Below, one piece after another: positions 24,205-32,726 of a DNA stretch of 64,000 bases. Position 1 is the first letter of the stretch. Each line of letters opens with the position of its first letter. The stretch spans positions 1-64,000 of the forward strand of contig DVOW01000037.1 of assembly GCA_018713335.1 (NCBI GenBank), in the 5' to 3' direction. Origin of the DNA: Candidatus Merdivicinus intestinigallinarum (lineage in GTDB: Bacteria > Bacillota > Clostridia > Oscillospirales > Ruminococcaceae). The position numbers and the translations under genes were made by a program. The notes under the pieces are model-generated. The model had not been told where the DNA came from. It saw nothing but the letters and a program-made list of their open reading frames with translations, and searched no databases.

Positions 24205-24828
24205 ATGCTCACAGTTTCGCGCACGTCCGTTATGAATTTTGAAAACGCCGTCCGCGGCGCCCGCAATCCCTTAAACAGCTGGGACCGGATGGACAGCTTT
24301 TTTGACGAAAACGGGGCCTTCGTTTTCGGCCCCAACGACCTCTCCCTGGCCCGCCGCCTTTGCCGGGCCGGCAGCGACCACCGCAAATTCATCCGCCAAA
24401 TCTTTGTGTCCGTGGACGTCACCGCCCCCCTTTACTGGTGGAAGGAATTCGACACCTACAAAGTCGGCACCGTGGCCAACTCCACCAGCACCATGCACAA
24501 GATCCACGCCAAGCCCTTCGACCGGGCGGATTTTTCCACCGACCACATGACCCCCGCCACCCTGGAAAAAATGGATTCCTTGATCGAATACCTGGAAAGC
24601 CTGCGGCTCCAATATGTGGAAACCAAGGACAAGGCCCTCTGGTACGACATCATCCAGCTGCTGCCCTCCAGCTACAACCAGATGCGCACCTGCACCTTAA
24701 ATTACGAGAACCTTGTGAATATTCACAAAGCCCGGAAAGCCCACAAGCTGGAGGAATGGCACACCTTCTGCCACTGGATCGAAGGCCTGCCCTACGCGGA
24801 CGACCTGATTTTAATGAAGGAGGAGTGA
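24205..24828 (+). CDS. ThyX-like protein of unknown function
   Basis: 207 aa. The segment RQIFVSVDVTAPLYWWKEFDTYK followed by VANSTSTMHKIH has the character of FAD-dependent thymidylate synthase-related proteins common in Clostridia and phages, but the canonical RHRxxS signature is not present: the equivalent stretch reads TYKVGTVANSTSTMH. Thymidylate kinase follows after 2 nt, which supports a nucleotide role. GGAAAGGAG precedes the ATG. Family assignment rests on recollection of related sequences and is tentative; catalysis should not be assumed. Confidence 0.6.
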   Translation: MLTVSRTSVMNFENAVRGARNPLNSWDRMDSFFDENGAFVFGPNDLSLARRLCRAGSDHRKFIRQIFVSVDVTAPLYWWKEFDTYKVGTVANSTSTMHKIHAKPFDRADFSTDHMTPATLEKMDSLIEYLESLRLQYVETKDKALWYDIIQLLPSSYNQMRTCTLNYENLVNIHKARKAHKLEEWHTFCHWIEGLPYADDLILMKEE

Positions 24829-24830
24829 CC

Positions 24831-25496
24831 ATGCCCGGCAAGCTCTTTGTCCTGGACGGCCTGGACGGCTCCGGCAAGACCACCCAGACGGCCCTGGCGG
24901 CGGAAGCCCTGGAAAAGGCCGGTCATCCGGTGAAGATCATCTCCTTCCCGGATTACAGCCAGGAGTCCTCCGCCCTGGTGCGGATGTATTTGAACGGCGA
25001 GCTGTCCAAAGACCCGGACGGGGTCAACGCCTACGCCGCCTCCAGCTTCTACGCCGTGGACCGGTACGCCAGTTTCCAAAAATTCTGGAAAAATGATTAC
25101 GAAGCCGGGCATACTATCCTGGCGACCCGCTATGTCAGCTCCAACGCCATCCACCAGATGGTGAAGCTCCCAAAAGAGGAATGGGACGCGTACCTGCGCT
25201 GGCTCTCCGATTTTGAATACGGCAAGCTGGGGCTTCCCCGGCCCGACCGGGTCCTGTTTTTGGACATGGACCGGGCCGTGGCGGACAAGCTGCTCTTGAA
25301 ACGCTACGGCGGCGACGCCTCCCGGGAGGATCTCCACGAACGGGACCGGTTATACCTCAGCCGCTGCCAGCAGTCGGCCGCTTACGCCGCCAAGGCGGAA
25401 GGCTGGGCGGTGATCCCCTGCGACGATGGGGAGAACCCCCTGCCCCCGGAAGAAATCACCGGAAAGATCCTGGAAATCATCAAAAAGTCTTTGTAA
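24831..25496 (+). CDS. tmk: Thymidylate kinase
   Basis: Phosphorylates dTMP to dTDP. The 221 aa begin with the P-loop GLDGSGKT (residues 9-16) and contain the VDRYAS (DR-type) motif and a lid-like region (KRYGGDASREDLHERD). FPDYSQESS and ATRYVSSNAIHQ match the thymidylate-binding segments. Slightly longer than the typical 205-215. The ATG follows GAAGGAGGAG that overlaps the end of the ThyX-like gene. The DUF2156 gene follows after 11 nt, so four genes (24205-27253) form one operon. Confidence 0.92.
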   Translation: MPGKLFVLDGLDGSGKTTQTALAAEALEKAGHPVKIISFPDYSQESSALVRMYLNGELSKDPDGVNAYAASSFYAVDRYASFQKFWKNDYEAGHTILATRYVSSNAIHQMVKLPKEEWDAYLRWLSDFEYGKLGLPRPDRVLFLDMDRAVADKLLLKRYGGDASREDLHERDRLYLSRCQQSAAYAAKAEGWAVIPCDDGENPLPPEEITGKILEIIKKSL

Positions 25497-25507
25497 AGGA
25501 TGTTGCT

Positions 25508-26404
25508 ATGCTTCAGTTTCGCCCCATTGAGCTTTCGGACCGGGACATGGTCCAGGGTTACCTGCGGGAAAAGGACATCCCCGGGGACCAGTATTCCTTC
25601 GGGAACCTGTTCATCTGGCGCAATGTCTATCACGCCGAGATCTGTGAGGAGGAGGGCTTTTTGTACGTCAAATCCGGCCCTCCCGGGGACTGCGATTTCA
25701 TGTGCCCCATGGGTTCCGGCGACCTGAAGGCCGCGGTAAATAAGCTGCGGGAATGGTGCCGGGAAAATGGCTGCCATTTCCGGATGCGCTGGGTGCCCGC
25801 CAACGAGAAAGCCCTTTTGGAAACCCTTTTCCCGGGAATGCTTCAAATCACCTACGACCGGGACCATGCCGACTATATTTACGAACGGGAACGGCTCCGG
25901 ACCCTGGCCGGGCGGAAGCTCCAGTCCAAGCGGAATTTTGTCAACCGCATCAAAAAGCAGAACTGGTCCTATGAACCCATCACCCTGGAAAATATGCCGG
26001 AATGCCAGCAGGTGCAGCAGGCCTGGTGCCGGGAAAACAACCACTGCGTGGAAGGCGGCCCCAAGGAGGAAAGCTGCGCCGTCCAGCAGGCCTTCCGCCA
26101 TTTTAACGACCTGGGGTTCTCCGGCGGGTGCGTCCGGCTGGACGGGAAGGTCATCGCCTACACCATCGGCGAGCCCCTCAATTCCGACACCTTCATTGTG
26201 CACATCGAAAAGGCCCTGTCCGGCATCCCCGGGGCCTACCCCCTCATCAACCAGCAGTTCGTGGAGCACGCCATGGAGGGGTTCACCTATGTGAACCGGG
26301 AGGACGACACCGGCGACGAGGGCCTGCGGAAAGCCAAGCTCTCCTACGACCCCTGCCGGCTGTTCGAGGATTACGTCATCGAGTTCGCCCGGGAAGAAGG
26401 TTAG
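25508..26404 (+). CDS. DUF2156 (phosphatidylglycerol lysyltransferase-like, GNAT-fold) protein
   Basis: 298 aa made of two GNAT-like lobes, as in the soluble C-terminal domain of MprF-type aminoacyl-PG synthases and in DUF2156 proteins. Typical features are FGNLFIWRNVYHAEI, KLQSKRNFVNRIKK, VIAYTIGEPLNSDTFIVHIEKA and the final YVNREDDTGDEGLRKAKLSYDP. It lacks the flippase membrane domain of MprF, so the acceptor is unknown. It lies between tmk and a GNAT acetyltransferase, the latter starting 3 nt later. Confidence 0.85.
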   Translation: MLQFRPIELSDRDMVQGYLREKDIPGDQYSFGNLFIWRNVYHAEICEEEGFLYVKSGPPGDCDFMCPMGSGDLKAAVNKLREWCRENGCHFRMRWVPANEKALLETLFPGMLQITYDRDHADYIYERERLRTLAGRKLQSKRNFVNRIKKQNWSYEPITLENMPECQQVQQAWCRENNHCVEGGPKEESCAVQQAFRHFNDLGFSGGCVRLDGKVIAYTIGEPLNSDTFIVHIEKALSGIPGAYPLINQQFVEHAMEGFTYVNREDDTGDEGLRKAKLSYDPCRLFEDYVIEFAREEG

Positions 26405-26407
26405 ATC

Positions 26408-27253
26408 ATGGAAGATCTTGCCAGTCGGAAAGACATCCCGGCGCTGAAAAGGATCTGGGCCGCCTGTTTCGGCGGGGAGCCGGAATACGCGGATTTTTAC
26501 TACCGGACCCGTTTCCGGCCAAAAGAGACCCTGGTTTGGCGGGAAAAAGGCGTCCCGGTGTCCATGATGACCCTGATGCCCCTGACCATTGCCGGACAGG
26601 CGGGGGCCTACGTTTACGCCGTGGCCACCCTGCCGGGATACCGGGGAAGGGGCCTTGTCCGGAAACTTTCCGCTTTCGCGGAAAACGTCCTTCGCCAGCA
26701 GGGGCGGACCTTTATGGCGCTGGTTCCGGCGGAGCCGCCTTTGTTCCCTTTTTATGAGAAGCTGGGGTATTTTACCAGCTTTTTCCTGTGGGAAAAAGAG
26801 CTTTCCTGTCCGGAAGGCGGCCGGGAGCTTACGTCCTTTGCCAGGTGCCATTTCGGGAAATTCGCGAAGCTCCGGGAGGAGTATTTTTCCGGGTTTCCCG
26901 GCGGGGCGGCCCACCCAAAACGGGAGCTGCGGTACATTTACAGGGAGCTTTGCCGCTACAACGGCGGGGTCTTCACCTTTTTAGAGGACGGCGCGGAACG
27001 GTACGCCGCCTTTTCCCGGACAGAGGATGGCGTTTGGCTGCGGGAATGCTCCGCCAGGGACCCCATCCTGGCGGCGGAGACCCTGCTGTTCCAGACCGGC
27101 CTGCAAAAGGCTCGGGTCTGCTGCGGGAGAGAGTTCCCCGGGGCTGTCAAAACCCCTTACGGCATGGGCAAGGCCCTGCTGCCGGACGGCAAAGCCGCGC
27201 CTTTGGAGCAGGTCTTCTCCCCTCCCTTTTATATGTCTTTGATGTTAGAATAG
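26408..27253 (+). CDS. GNAT family N-acetyltransferase (Eis-like)
   Basis: 281 aa. The acetyl-CoA-binding GNAT core lies in residues about 5-120, with VYAVATLPGYRGRGLVRKLSAF as the Q/RxxGxG/A pyrophosphate-binding loop. The C-terminal half resembles the sterol-carrier-like second lobe of Eis/YokD-type acetyltransferases. The acceptor is unknown. It starts 3 nt after the DUF2156 stop. The TAG stop is followed immediately by the head palindrome CCCGGGCCCGG of a family B repeat. Confidence 0.85.
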   Translation: MEDLASRKDIPALKRIWAACFGGEPEYADFYYRTRFRPKETLVWREKGVPVSMMTLMPLTIAGQAGAYVYAVATLPGYRGRGLVRKLSAFAENVLRQQGRTFMALVPAEPPLFPFYEKLGYFTSFFLWEKELSCPEGGRELTSFARCHFGKFAKLREEYFSGFPGGAAHPKRELRYIYRELCRYNGGVFTFLEDGAERYAAFSRTEDGVWLRECSARDPILAAETLLFQTGLQKARVCCGREFPGAVKTPYGMGKALLPDGKAAPLEQVFSPPFYMSLMLE

Positions 27254-27815
27254 CCCGGGCCCGGAGGCCGGGCTGCCAAGTTGACGCAGCCGTGGTGCCA
27301 CGCGTCAAATTTCGGCTGGCGCGCGACAGGCTGCGCGCCCCTGGCAGAGATTCCCCGCATTGACCTTTTTGCGGAGGCCGGGCGGCCAATTCGCCGCGGC
27401 GTTTCAATTCCTAACCAACCGCCGGGCGGCGAAATAAATTCGCCGATTCGATGGGATTCATTTCCTTTCGATAGAGAAAAAGAAAAGTTTTCGTCCACCT
27501 TTTTTAAAAGGTGGCGGGATTCCAAAGGGCAGAGCCCTTGGCCGCTCGTCGCAACGAGCGGAATCCTAATGCGAAAAAAGATCAGGAGGGGAGGCCAAAT
27601 AGTCCGGTGGACTGTTTGGCCGTGGGGAACCCTATCAAGGGGTTCCCCGCAAAATCGCAGGGCGGGCATGGCCCGGCCCGCGAATTAAACGGGATGTTCC
27701 GGGAATCCGGCGGGCGAACCCAGTTCGCCCCTACAATTCCGTTCTGTTTCATATAAAATGCCGGGCCGATGCCCACATCGGCCCCTACAACCGGCGAATC
27801 GCCGGAAAGGAGTGT
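27254..27815. repeat. Intergenic hairpin repeats (B, B, C, A)
   Basis: A family B unit abuts the GNAT stop. A second B unit has its head near 27373. A family C unit (about 27478-27655) has its first stem CCACC/GGTGG at 27495-27514 and CCGCTCGT/ACGAGCGG at about 27549. Family A units run to 27790. The final CCGGCGAATCGCCGG lies directly before the ribosome binding site of the DJ-1 gene. Confidence 0.75.
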
Positions 27816-27820
27816 TTATT

Positions 27821-28363
27821 ATGATCTATGTGTTTTTGGCAAATGGTTTTGAGGAAGTGGAGGCCCTGACCCCGGTGGATTTCCTGCGCCGGTGCGACCT
27901 GGACGTCCGCACCGTTGGGGTCAGCGGCCCGGTGGCCATGGGCTCCCACAAGATCCCCGTGGGCTGCGATTTGACCGTGGAAGAACTGGACCTGGAAGGC
28001 TGCGACGGCGTCATCCTCCCCGGCGGGATGCCCGGGACTTTGAACCTGGAAGCCTGCGAGGAAGTGAAAAACGCGGTCCTTTGGTGCGCCGAACACGGCA
28101 AATGGATCGGGGCCATCTGCGCCGCCCCCTCGGTTTTGGGGCATTTGGGCCTGCTGAAAGGCAAAAAGGCCACCTGCTTCCCCGGATTCGAGGAAGAACT
28201 CACCGGCGCTGAGGTCCTGACCGACGCGGTCGTCCGGGACGGGAACATCATCACCTCCCGGGGGGCCGGGACAGCCAGCCAGTTCGCCTTTGCCCTGATC
28301 GAAGCCTTCTGTTCCCCGGAGCAGGCCGCCCGGACGAAAGCGGGGGTGCAATGGAGAGGGTAA
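27821..28363 (+). CDS. DJ-1/PfpI family protein
   Basis: 180-aa protein of the ThiJ/YajL/DJ-1 group. The nucleophile elbow cysteine is C100 (GAICAAPS), and the conserved acid is in NGFEEVEALTP (about residues 8-18). Members act as protein/nucleotide deglycases, chaperones or stress proteins; which applies here cannot be read from sequence. AAAGGAG precedes the ATG at 27821. The 5-FTHF cyclo-ligase start lies inside its 3' end (13-nt overlap), as in several Clostridia operons. Confidence 0.9.
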   Translation: MIYVFLANGFEEVEALTPVDFLRRCDLDVRTVGVSGPVAMGSHKIPVGCDLTVEELDLEGCDGVILPGGMPGTLNLEACEEVKNAVLWCAEHGKWIGAICAAPSVLGHLGLLKGKKATCFPGFEEELTGAEVLTDAVVRDGNIITSRGAGTASQFAFALIEAFCSPEQAARTKAGVQWRG

Positions 28364-29025
28364 CGAAGCCGGATATCCGCCTGGTCAAAAAAGAACTGCG
28401 GGACCGGATGAAGACGCTGCGGCGGGACCTCCCCCCGGCGGACAAAGCCGCTAAGGACGCCGCCATTTTGGACCGGGTCACCGCCCTGCCGGAATACCAA
28501 AAGGCGGGGCTGCTGCTCACCTATGTATCCACCGCCATCGAGGTGGACACCCACGCCCTCATTGCCCGCGCTCTGGCCGACGGGAAGCGGGTGGCCGTGC
28601 CCTACTGCATCCCGGGAAAAACGGAAATGCTCTTTTGCCAGATCGGCGGCATGGAGGACCTTTCCCCCGGGACCTTCGGGGTGCTGGAGCCGGACCCGGA
28701 GGCTCAGCCGGTTTTAACGGATTTTTCCGATTCCGTCTGCATTTTGCCGGGGCTGTCCTTTGATTTGCAGGGATACCGTCTGGGGTATGGCAAGGGGTAC
28801 TATGACAGGTTTTTGTCCAAATATCATGGGGTAAATATAGGCGTATGTTACAATGTTTGCCTGAAACCGTTGCTCCCCCATGGAAGGTATGATAAAATGG
28901 TAGCCATATTGGCAACGGAAAAATTTGTCAAGCGATTTGCACCTCAGCCGGTCCGGCCAAACCGGGGCAAGCCGGTTCGCCGCCGGGGTTCCCGGCCGGA
29001 AGGAGATTTTCATGGACGAAGATAA
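28351..29025 (+). CDS. 5-formyltetrahydrofolate cyclo-ligase
   Basis: Converts 5-formyl-THF to 5,10-methenyl-THF using ATP. The 224 aa include the N-terminal KKELRDRMKTLRRDL, the substrate loop VAVPYCIPGKTEMLF and the C-terminal PGLSFDLQGYRLGYGKGYYDRFL, the family's most conserved segment. About 25 residues longer than usual: the arginine-rich tail (after KRFAPQPV) runs over the ribosome binding site of mltG and 14 nt into it. Starts within the DJ-1 gene. Confidence 0.92.
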   Translation: MERVTKPDIRLVKKELRDRMKTLRRDLPPADKAAKDAAILDRVTALPEYQKAGLLLTYVSTAIEVDTHALIARALADGKRVAVPYCIPGKTEMLFCQIGGMEDLSPGTFGVLEPDPEAQPVLTDFSDSVCILPGLSFDLQGYRLGYGKGYYDRFLSKYHGVNIGVCYNVCLKPLLPHGRYDKMVAILATEKFVKRFAPQPVRPNRGKPVRRRGSRPEGDFHGRR

Positions 29026-30262
29026 GAAGAAAGAACAGGAAACCGACTGGGTGGACCAGCTGCTGCGGGACGTGGCCCGGGAGGCGGAGGAGCCTGCCCC
29101 CGCGCCGGAGGTCCCGGCCGATCCGGAACCGGCGCCGCCTCCCCCTCCCCAAAAGCCCCGCAGCCGGCCTGCGCCGCCCCCCAAAAAGCCCAAAAAGCGG
29201 CGTCCCAAGCGGGTGCGGGTCCGCCGGGTGGGCATTGCCTATTCCCTCATCTATATTGCCGCCGCCCTGGTCCTGTGCGGGGCCGCCACTGTTTTCTGCC
29301 TGCGGGCAGCGGCGGATGTGCTGGCCATTAACCAGCCGGACATGGCGGTGGAAATCGAAGTGCCGGAGGGCACGGATTTGGAGGAATATTCCCACATCCT
29401 CAAGGACGCCGGCGTCATCCAATTCCCCTGGATGTTCCAGATCGTGGCCCAATACGAAGGGATGGGAGAAATCGCCGCCGGTACCTTTGTGGTCAACCGC
29501 AACATGGGTTACACCTCCCTGATGGACGCGGTGGAAAAATCGGACCAGCCCCGGCAGACGGTCACGGTCACCATCCCGGAAGGCCTTACCATCAATGAAA
29601 TCGCCGACCTAATGGAGGAAAACGGCGTCTGCTCCGCTTCGGATTTCATCCGGGACGTCAACGCCACGGATTTCGGCTATGATTTTGAGGAGGAGATCCC
29701 CCAGGACGAGAACATCTACTACAGCCTGGAAGGGTATCTGTTCCCCGACACCTACGAATTTTATACGAACGACAGCGCGCTGAACGTCATCAACCGCCTG
29801 ATGTCCAATTTTGAATCGAAGATCGAGGGCGTCCGGGCGCAGATCGAACAAAGCGGCATGAGCCTTCATGAGGTGCTGACCCTGGCTTCCATTATCCAGG
29901 CGGAAGCCCCTGACGAGGAAAACATGGCCTTAGTTTCCTCGGTTTACCACAACCGTTTGAACAACCCGGCGGAATTCCCCCGGCTGGAGTGCGACCCCAC
30001 CCGGAACTACGCCAACGAAGTGGTGTCGGACAGCGCGGCCGCGGGCAGCCAGCAGGCCGCCGACGAATACAACACCTATGTTTCCGAGGGCCTGCCTCCC
30101 GGGCCTATCAACAACCCGGGCATGGCCGCCATCAACGCCGCGTTGAACCCTGCGGAGAGCAATTACTATTTCTTCTGCAGCAATTTGACGACCCGGCAGT
30201 TCTATTACGCGGAAACCCTGGCGGAGCATGAGCAGAACCTGACCCGCGCCCATCTCCGCTAG
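29012..30262 (+). CDS. mltG: Endolytic transglycosylase MltG (YceG-like)
   Basis: 416 aa. A cytoplasmic N-terminus rich in proline, acid and lysine/arginine (about 1-72) precedes a single transmembrane helix (about 75-98), then the extracellular LysM-like and YceG lytic domains. The catalytic Glu is in LTLASIIQAEAP, and the following YHNRLN and PGPINNPGMAAINAAL are typical. MltG cuts nascent glycan strands and is thought to set their length at the elongasome. The ATG at 29012 follows GGAAGGAG. The stop codon abuts a family B repeat. Confidence 0.93.
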   Translation: MDEDKKKEQETDWVDQLLRDVAREAEEPAPAPEVPADPEPAPPPPPQKPRSRPAPPPKKPKKRRPKRVRVRRVGIAYSLIYIAAALVLCGAATVFCLRAAADVLAINQPDMAVEIEVPEGTDLEEYSHILKDAGVIQFPWMFQIVAQYEGMGEIAAGTFVVNRNMGYTSLMDAVEKSDQPRQTVTVTIPEGLTINEIADLMEENGVCSASDFIRDVNATDFGYDFEEEIPQDENIYYSLEGYLFPDTYEFYTNDSALNVINRLMSNFESKIEGVRAQIEQSGMSLHEVLTLASIIQAEAPDEENMALVSSVYHNRLNNPAEFPRLECDPTRNYANEVVSDSAAAGSQQAADEYNTYVSEGLPPGPINNPGMAAINAALNPAESNYYFFCSNLTTRQFYYAETLAEHEQNLTRAHLR

Positions 30263-30700
30263 GCCCGGAGGCCGGGCCGCCAAGCTGACGCAGCCGCACA
30301 GCCTCACACCAACCGCTGGAACGGCGCGACAAGCTGCGCCGTTATGGGGAGGTTCCTCTTCCTTTCGGTAGAAAAAAGAAAAGTTTTACTCGATTTTGTT
30401 TCATGTCGTGAACAAGTTCACGACCAATCGCGGGGTTGAGGGGCAGCGCCCCCATCGCTTTCCGCAGAAAGCGAAATCCCCTAAAGATAAAAAGCGCAGA
30501 AAAAAGTTTGAAAAATGCCACTTTCCGTTTTACAAAACGGCGGGATTTGTCAAACGGCGTAAGCCGTCCGACCGTATCCAAAGCGTTCTCTGGCCAACAA
30601 TCCAGTGAATTGTTGGCCACGGCAGCGCGTACCAAATATACCGGGCGACCATGTCACATGAAAAATTTCGGAAAAATCGCCGGCGGCTCGCCGGTCATAG
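30263..30700. repeat. Intergenic hairpin repeats (B, C)
   Basis: A family B unit with head GCCCGGAGGCCGGGC directly follows the mltG stop. A family C unit from about 30370 has GTCGTGAACAAGTTCACGAC (30405-30424) at its first hairpin and CGCTTTCCGCAGAAAGCG near 30450. The region ends with GCCGGCGGCTCGCCGG (about 30680-30695) just before the U32 gene. No other gene was found. Confidence 0.7.
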
Positions 30701-30715
30701 AAAGGTTTTCATTTT

Positions 30716-31945
30716 ATGTTAGAATTGAGAAAAATCCCGGAGGTTCTGGCGCCTGTGGGCGATATGGAGCGCCTGGAAGCCGCCGTCCGGTACGGGGCGG
30801 ACGCCGTTTACCTGGGTTCCACGGAATTCGGGATGCGGGCGGCTTCGGCCAATTTCGGGCCGGAAATGCTCAAAAAAGCGGTGGATTACGCCCACAGCCA
30901 TGGCGTGCGGGTCTACCTCACCTGCAACACCCTGCCCCGCAGCGAGGAAATCCGCCGGATGCCGGACTTCCTCCAGGAGGCGTATGCCTGCGGCGTGGAC
31001 GCCTTCATCGTCACCGACTTAGGCGTCCTTTCCCTGGTCCGGGAGACCCTGCCGGAGGCAGAGATCCACATCTCCACCCAAACCGGCGTCGTCAACTATA
31101 GGACGGCCGCAGAGCTTTACAAGCTGGGGGCAAAACGGGTGGTCCTGGCCCGGGAACTGACCCTTGCCGAAATTCGGGACATCCGGGACAACACCCCGCC
31201 GGAGCTGGAGCTGGAGGTTTTCGTCCACGGGGCCATGTGCATGTCCTTTTCCGGACGGTGCCTGCTGTCCAACTACATGACCGGCCGGGACGCCAACCGG
31301 GGCCAGTGCGCCCAGCCCTGCCGCTGGAGCTACCGGCTGGTGGAGGAAAAACGCCCGGGCCAGTACTTCCCCATTTTTGAGGACGACACCGGCAGCTACA
31401 TCCTGAACGCCAAAGACCTGTGCATGCTGGAGCATTTGAACGAGGTCATCGAGGCCGGGGCCACCTCCTTAAAAATCGAGGGCCGGGCCAAATCCAGCTA
31501 CTATGTCTCAGTGGTCACCAACGCCTACCGCATGGCGGTGGATTCCTACTTGAAGGAGCCCCAGGGCTGGACCCTGGACCCCTGGCTTTCGGAGGAGGTC
31601 CGCAAGGTGAGCCACCGGGACTACTCCACGGGCTTTTTCTACGGCGTTCCGGAGCAGGGCCAGCGGTACGACAACGGCGGCTACATCCGCAACTGGGACA
31701 TTGTGGCCCTGGTGGACCGCTGGGAAAACGGGACGGCCTACTGCACCCAGAAAAACAAGTTTTTCGCCGGGGACACATTAGAGCTGCTGGAACCGGGCAA
31801 AAAGCCGGAAACCATCTCCATCCCCGCCCTGTTCAACGGCGATGGGGAGGAGATCCCGGACACCCGCCGCGCCAACATGCCCTTCTCCTTCCCCTGGGAC
31901 CGGGAGATCGCGCCCGGCGCCATCCTCCGCAAAGCGGTGGACTGA
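30716..31945 (+). CDS. Peptidase U32 family protein (TrhP/YrrO-like)
   Basis: 409 aa. The N-terminal TIM-barrel-like part begins PEVLAPVGDMERLEAAVRYG. The cluster VHGAMCMSFSGRCLLSNYM followed by NRGQCAQPCRW supplies the four conserved cysteines that hold an iron-sulfur cluster in U32 proteins. Relatives (YrrN/YrrO, TrhP) are needed for 5-hydroxyuridine formation at tRNA position 34 rather than proteolysis. That role is likely but inferred. GAAAGG precedes the ATG. Confidence 0.88.
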   Translation: MLELRKIPEVLAPVGDMERLEAAVRYGADAVYLGSTEFGMRAASANFGPEMLKKAVDYAHSHGVRVYLTCNTLPRSEEIRRMPDFLQEAYACGVDAFIVTDLGVLSLVRETLPEAEIHISTQTGVVNYRTAAELYKLGAKRVVLARELTLAEIRDIRDNTPPELELEVFVHGAMCMSFSGRCLLSNYMTGRDANRGQCAQPCRWSYRLVEEKRPGQYFPIFEDDTGSYILNAKDLCMLEHLNEVIEAGATSLKIEGRAKSSYYVSVVTNAYRMAVDSYLKEPQGWTLDPWLSEEVRKVSHRDYSTGFFYGVPEQGQRYDNGGYIRNWDIVALVDRWENGTAYCTQKNKFFAGDTLELLEPGKKPETISIPALFNGDGEEIPDTRRANMPFSFPWDREIAPGAILRKAVD

Positions 31946-31970
31946 AATCATTGCAAAGGAGTTTTCGAAC

Positions 31971-32675
31971 ATGGAACAGAACCCATCCACCCAAAAGCAG
32001 CAGCAGGCCGTGCCCCTGCGGAACGAAACTTGGCGGCTGGCCTGGCAGACCTTCATCAACATCCTCATCGGCACAGTGATCTCCATTATTGTGGTGATTT
32101 CCCTCAGCTCCCTGATGGTGGGCAGCATTTGGGGAAAACTCGTTGTGGAATTCATCTGCCTGGCCATTACCCTTCCCATCGTTTACGGCTATATGTGGGG
32201 CCAGGGCGACCGGGACGCCAACTTCATCCAGTTCGGCCGGATGCAGCCGGCCCCGCTGAAAGGCCTGTGGGCCGGGCTTTTGGGAATCATCCCCTGGCTG
32301 CTGACCTCTATCCTTTTGGCGCTGTCCATGCTGGAAATCATCCCCTTTGATTTTATGCCCATCTACCGGCTCTTGAACGCGCCCATGTGGGGCTTCATCA
32401 ATATGCTCCATCCCAACGGCGGGGCCATTCCCCACGCGGGAGTGCCTGCGCAGCCGGCAACGGATACTATGCCCGCTATTGAGGCTGTCCCCCCTACAGA
32501 CGGCCTGTCCTGGGGCGCGTTCTGGATCATCTTCCTGCTGCCGTTCATCTATACGGCCTTCTGCGCCGTAGGCTACTACCTGGGCACCAAGCGGCTGTCT
32601 ATCATCAACAAAGTGGTTTATAAGAACGACCCGGAAAAGATCGCCGCCCACCGGAACAAAAAGCGGAAACATTAA
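31971..32675 (+). CDS. Hypothetical integral membrane protein
   Basis: 234 aa from the ATG at 31971, which follows AAAGGAG. Four hydrophobic helices are visible: about residues 23-48, 55-78, 95-120 and 180-205. A hydrophilic loop rich in proline and alanine lies between helices 3 and 4, and the tail is lysine-rich (HRNKKRKH). I recognise no family. It starts 25 nt after the U32 gene and is probably co-transcribed; a strong terminator follows. Confidence 0.7.
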   Translation: MEQNPSTQKQQQAVPLRNETWRLAWQTFINILIGTVISIIVVISLSSLMVGSIWGKLVVEFICLAITLPIVYGYMWGQGDRDANFIQFGRMQPAPLKGLWAGLLGIIPWLLTSILLALSMLEIIPFDFMPIYRLLNAPMWGFINMLHPNGGAIPHAGVPAQPATDTMPAIEAVPPTDGLSWGAFWIIFLLPFIYTAFCAVGYYLGTKRLSIINKVVYKNDPEKIAAHRNKKRKH

Positions 32676-32681
32676 GTTCAG

Positions 32682-32712
32682 GGACACCTTTCGCGGGTGT
32701 CCTTTTGTTTTC
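32682..32712 (+). terminator. Terminator after the U32/membrane-protein operon
   Basis: GGACACC and GGGTGTCC stem with a TTTCGC loop, followed by TTTTGTTTT. Confidence 0.85.
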
Positions 32713-32726
32713 CCTGGCGCGGGCCG

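Noticed and set aside
27254-27815. CRISPR-like array suggested by tandem repeats
   Set aside because: Units are palindromic, of unequal length and lack regular spacers; no cas gene is in the window.
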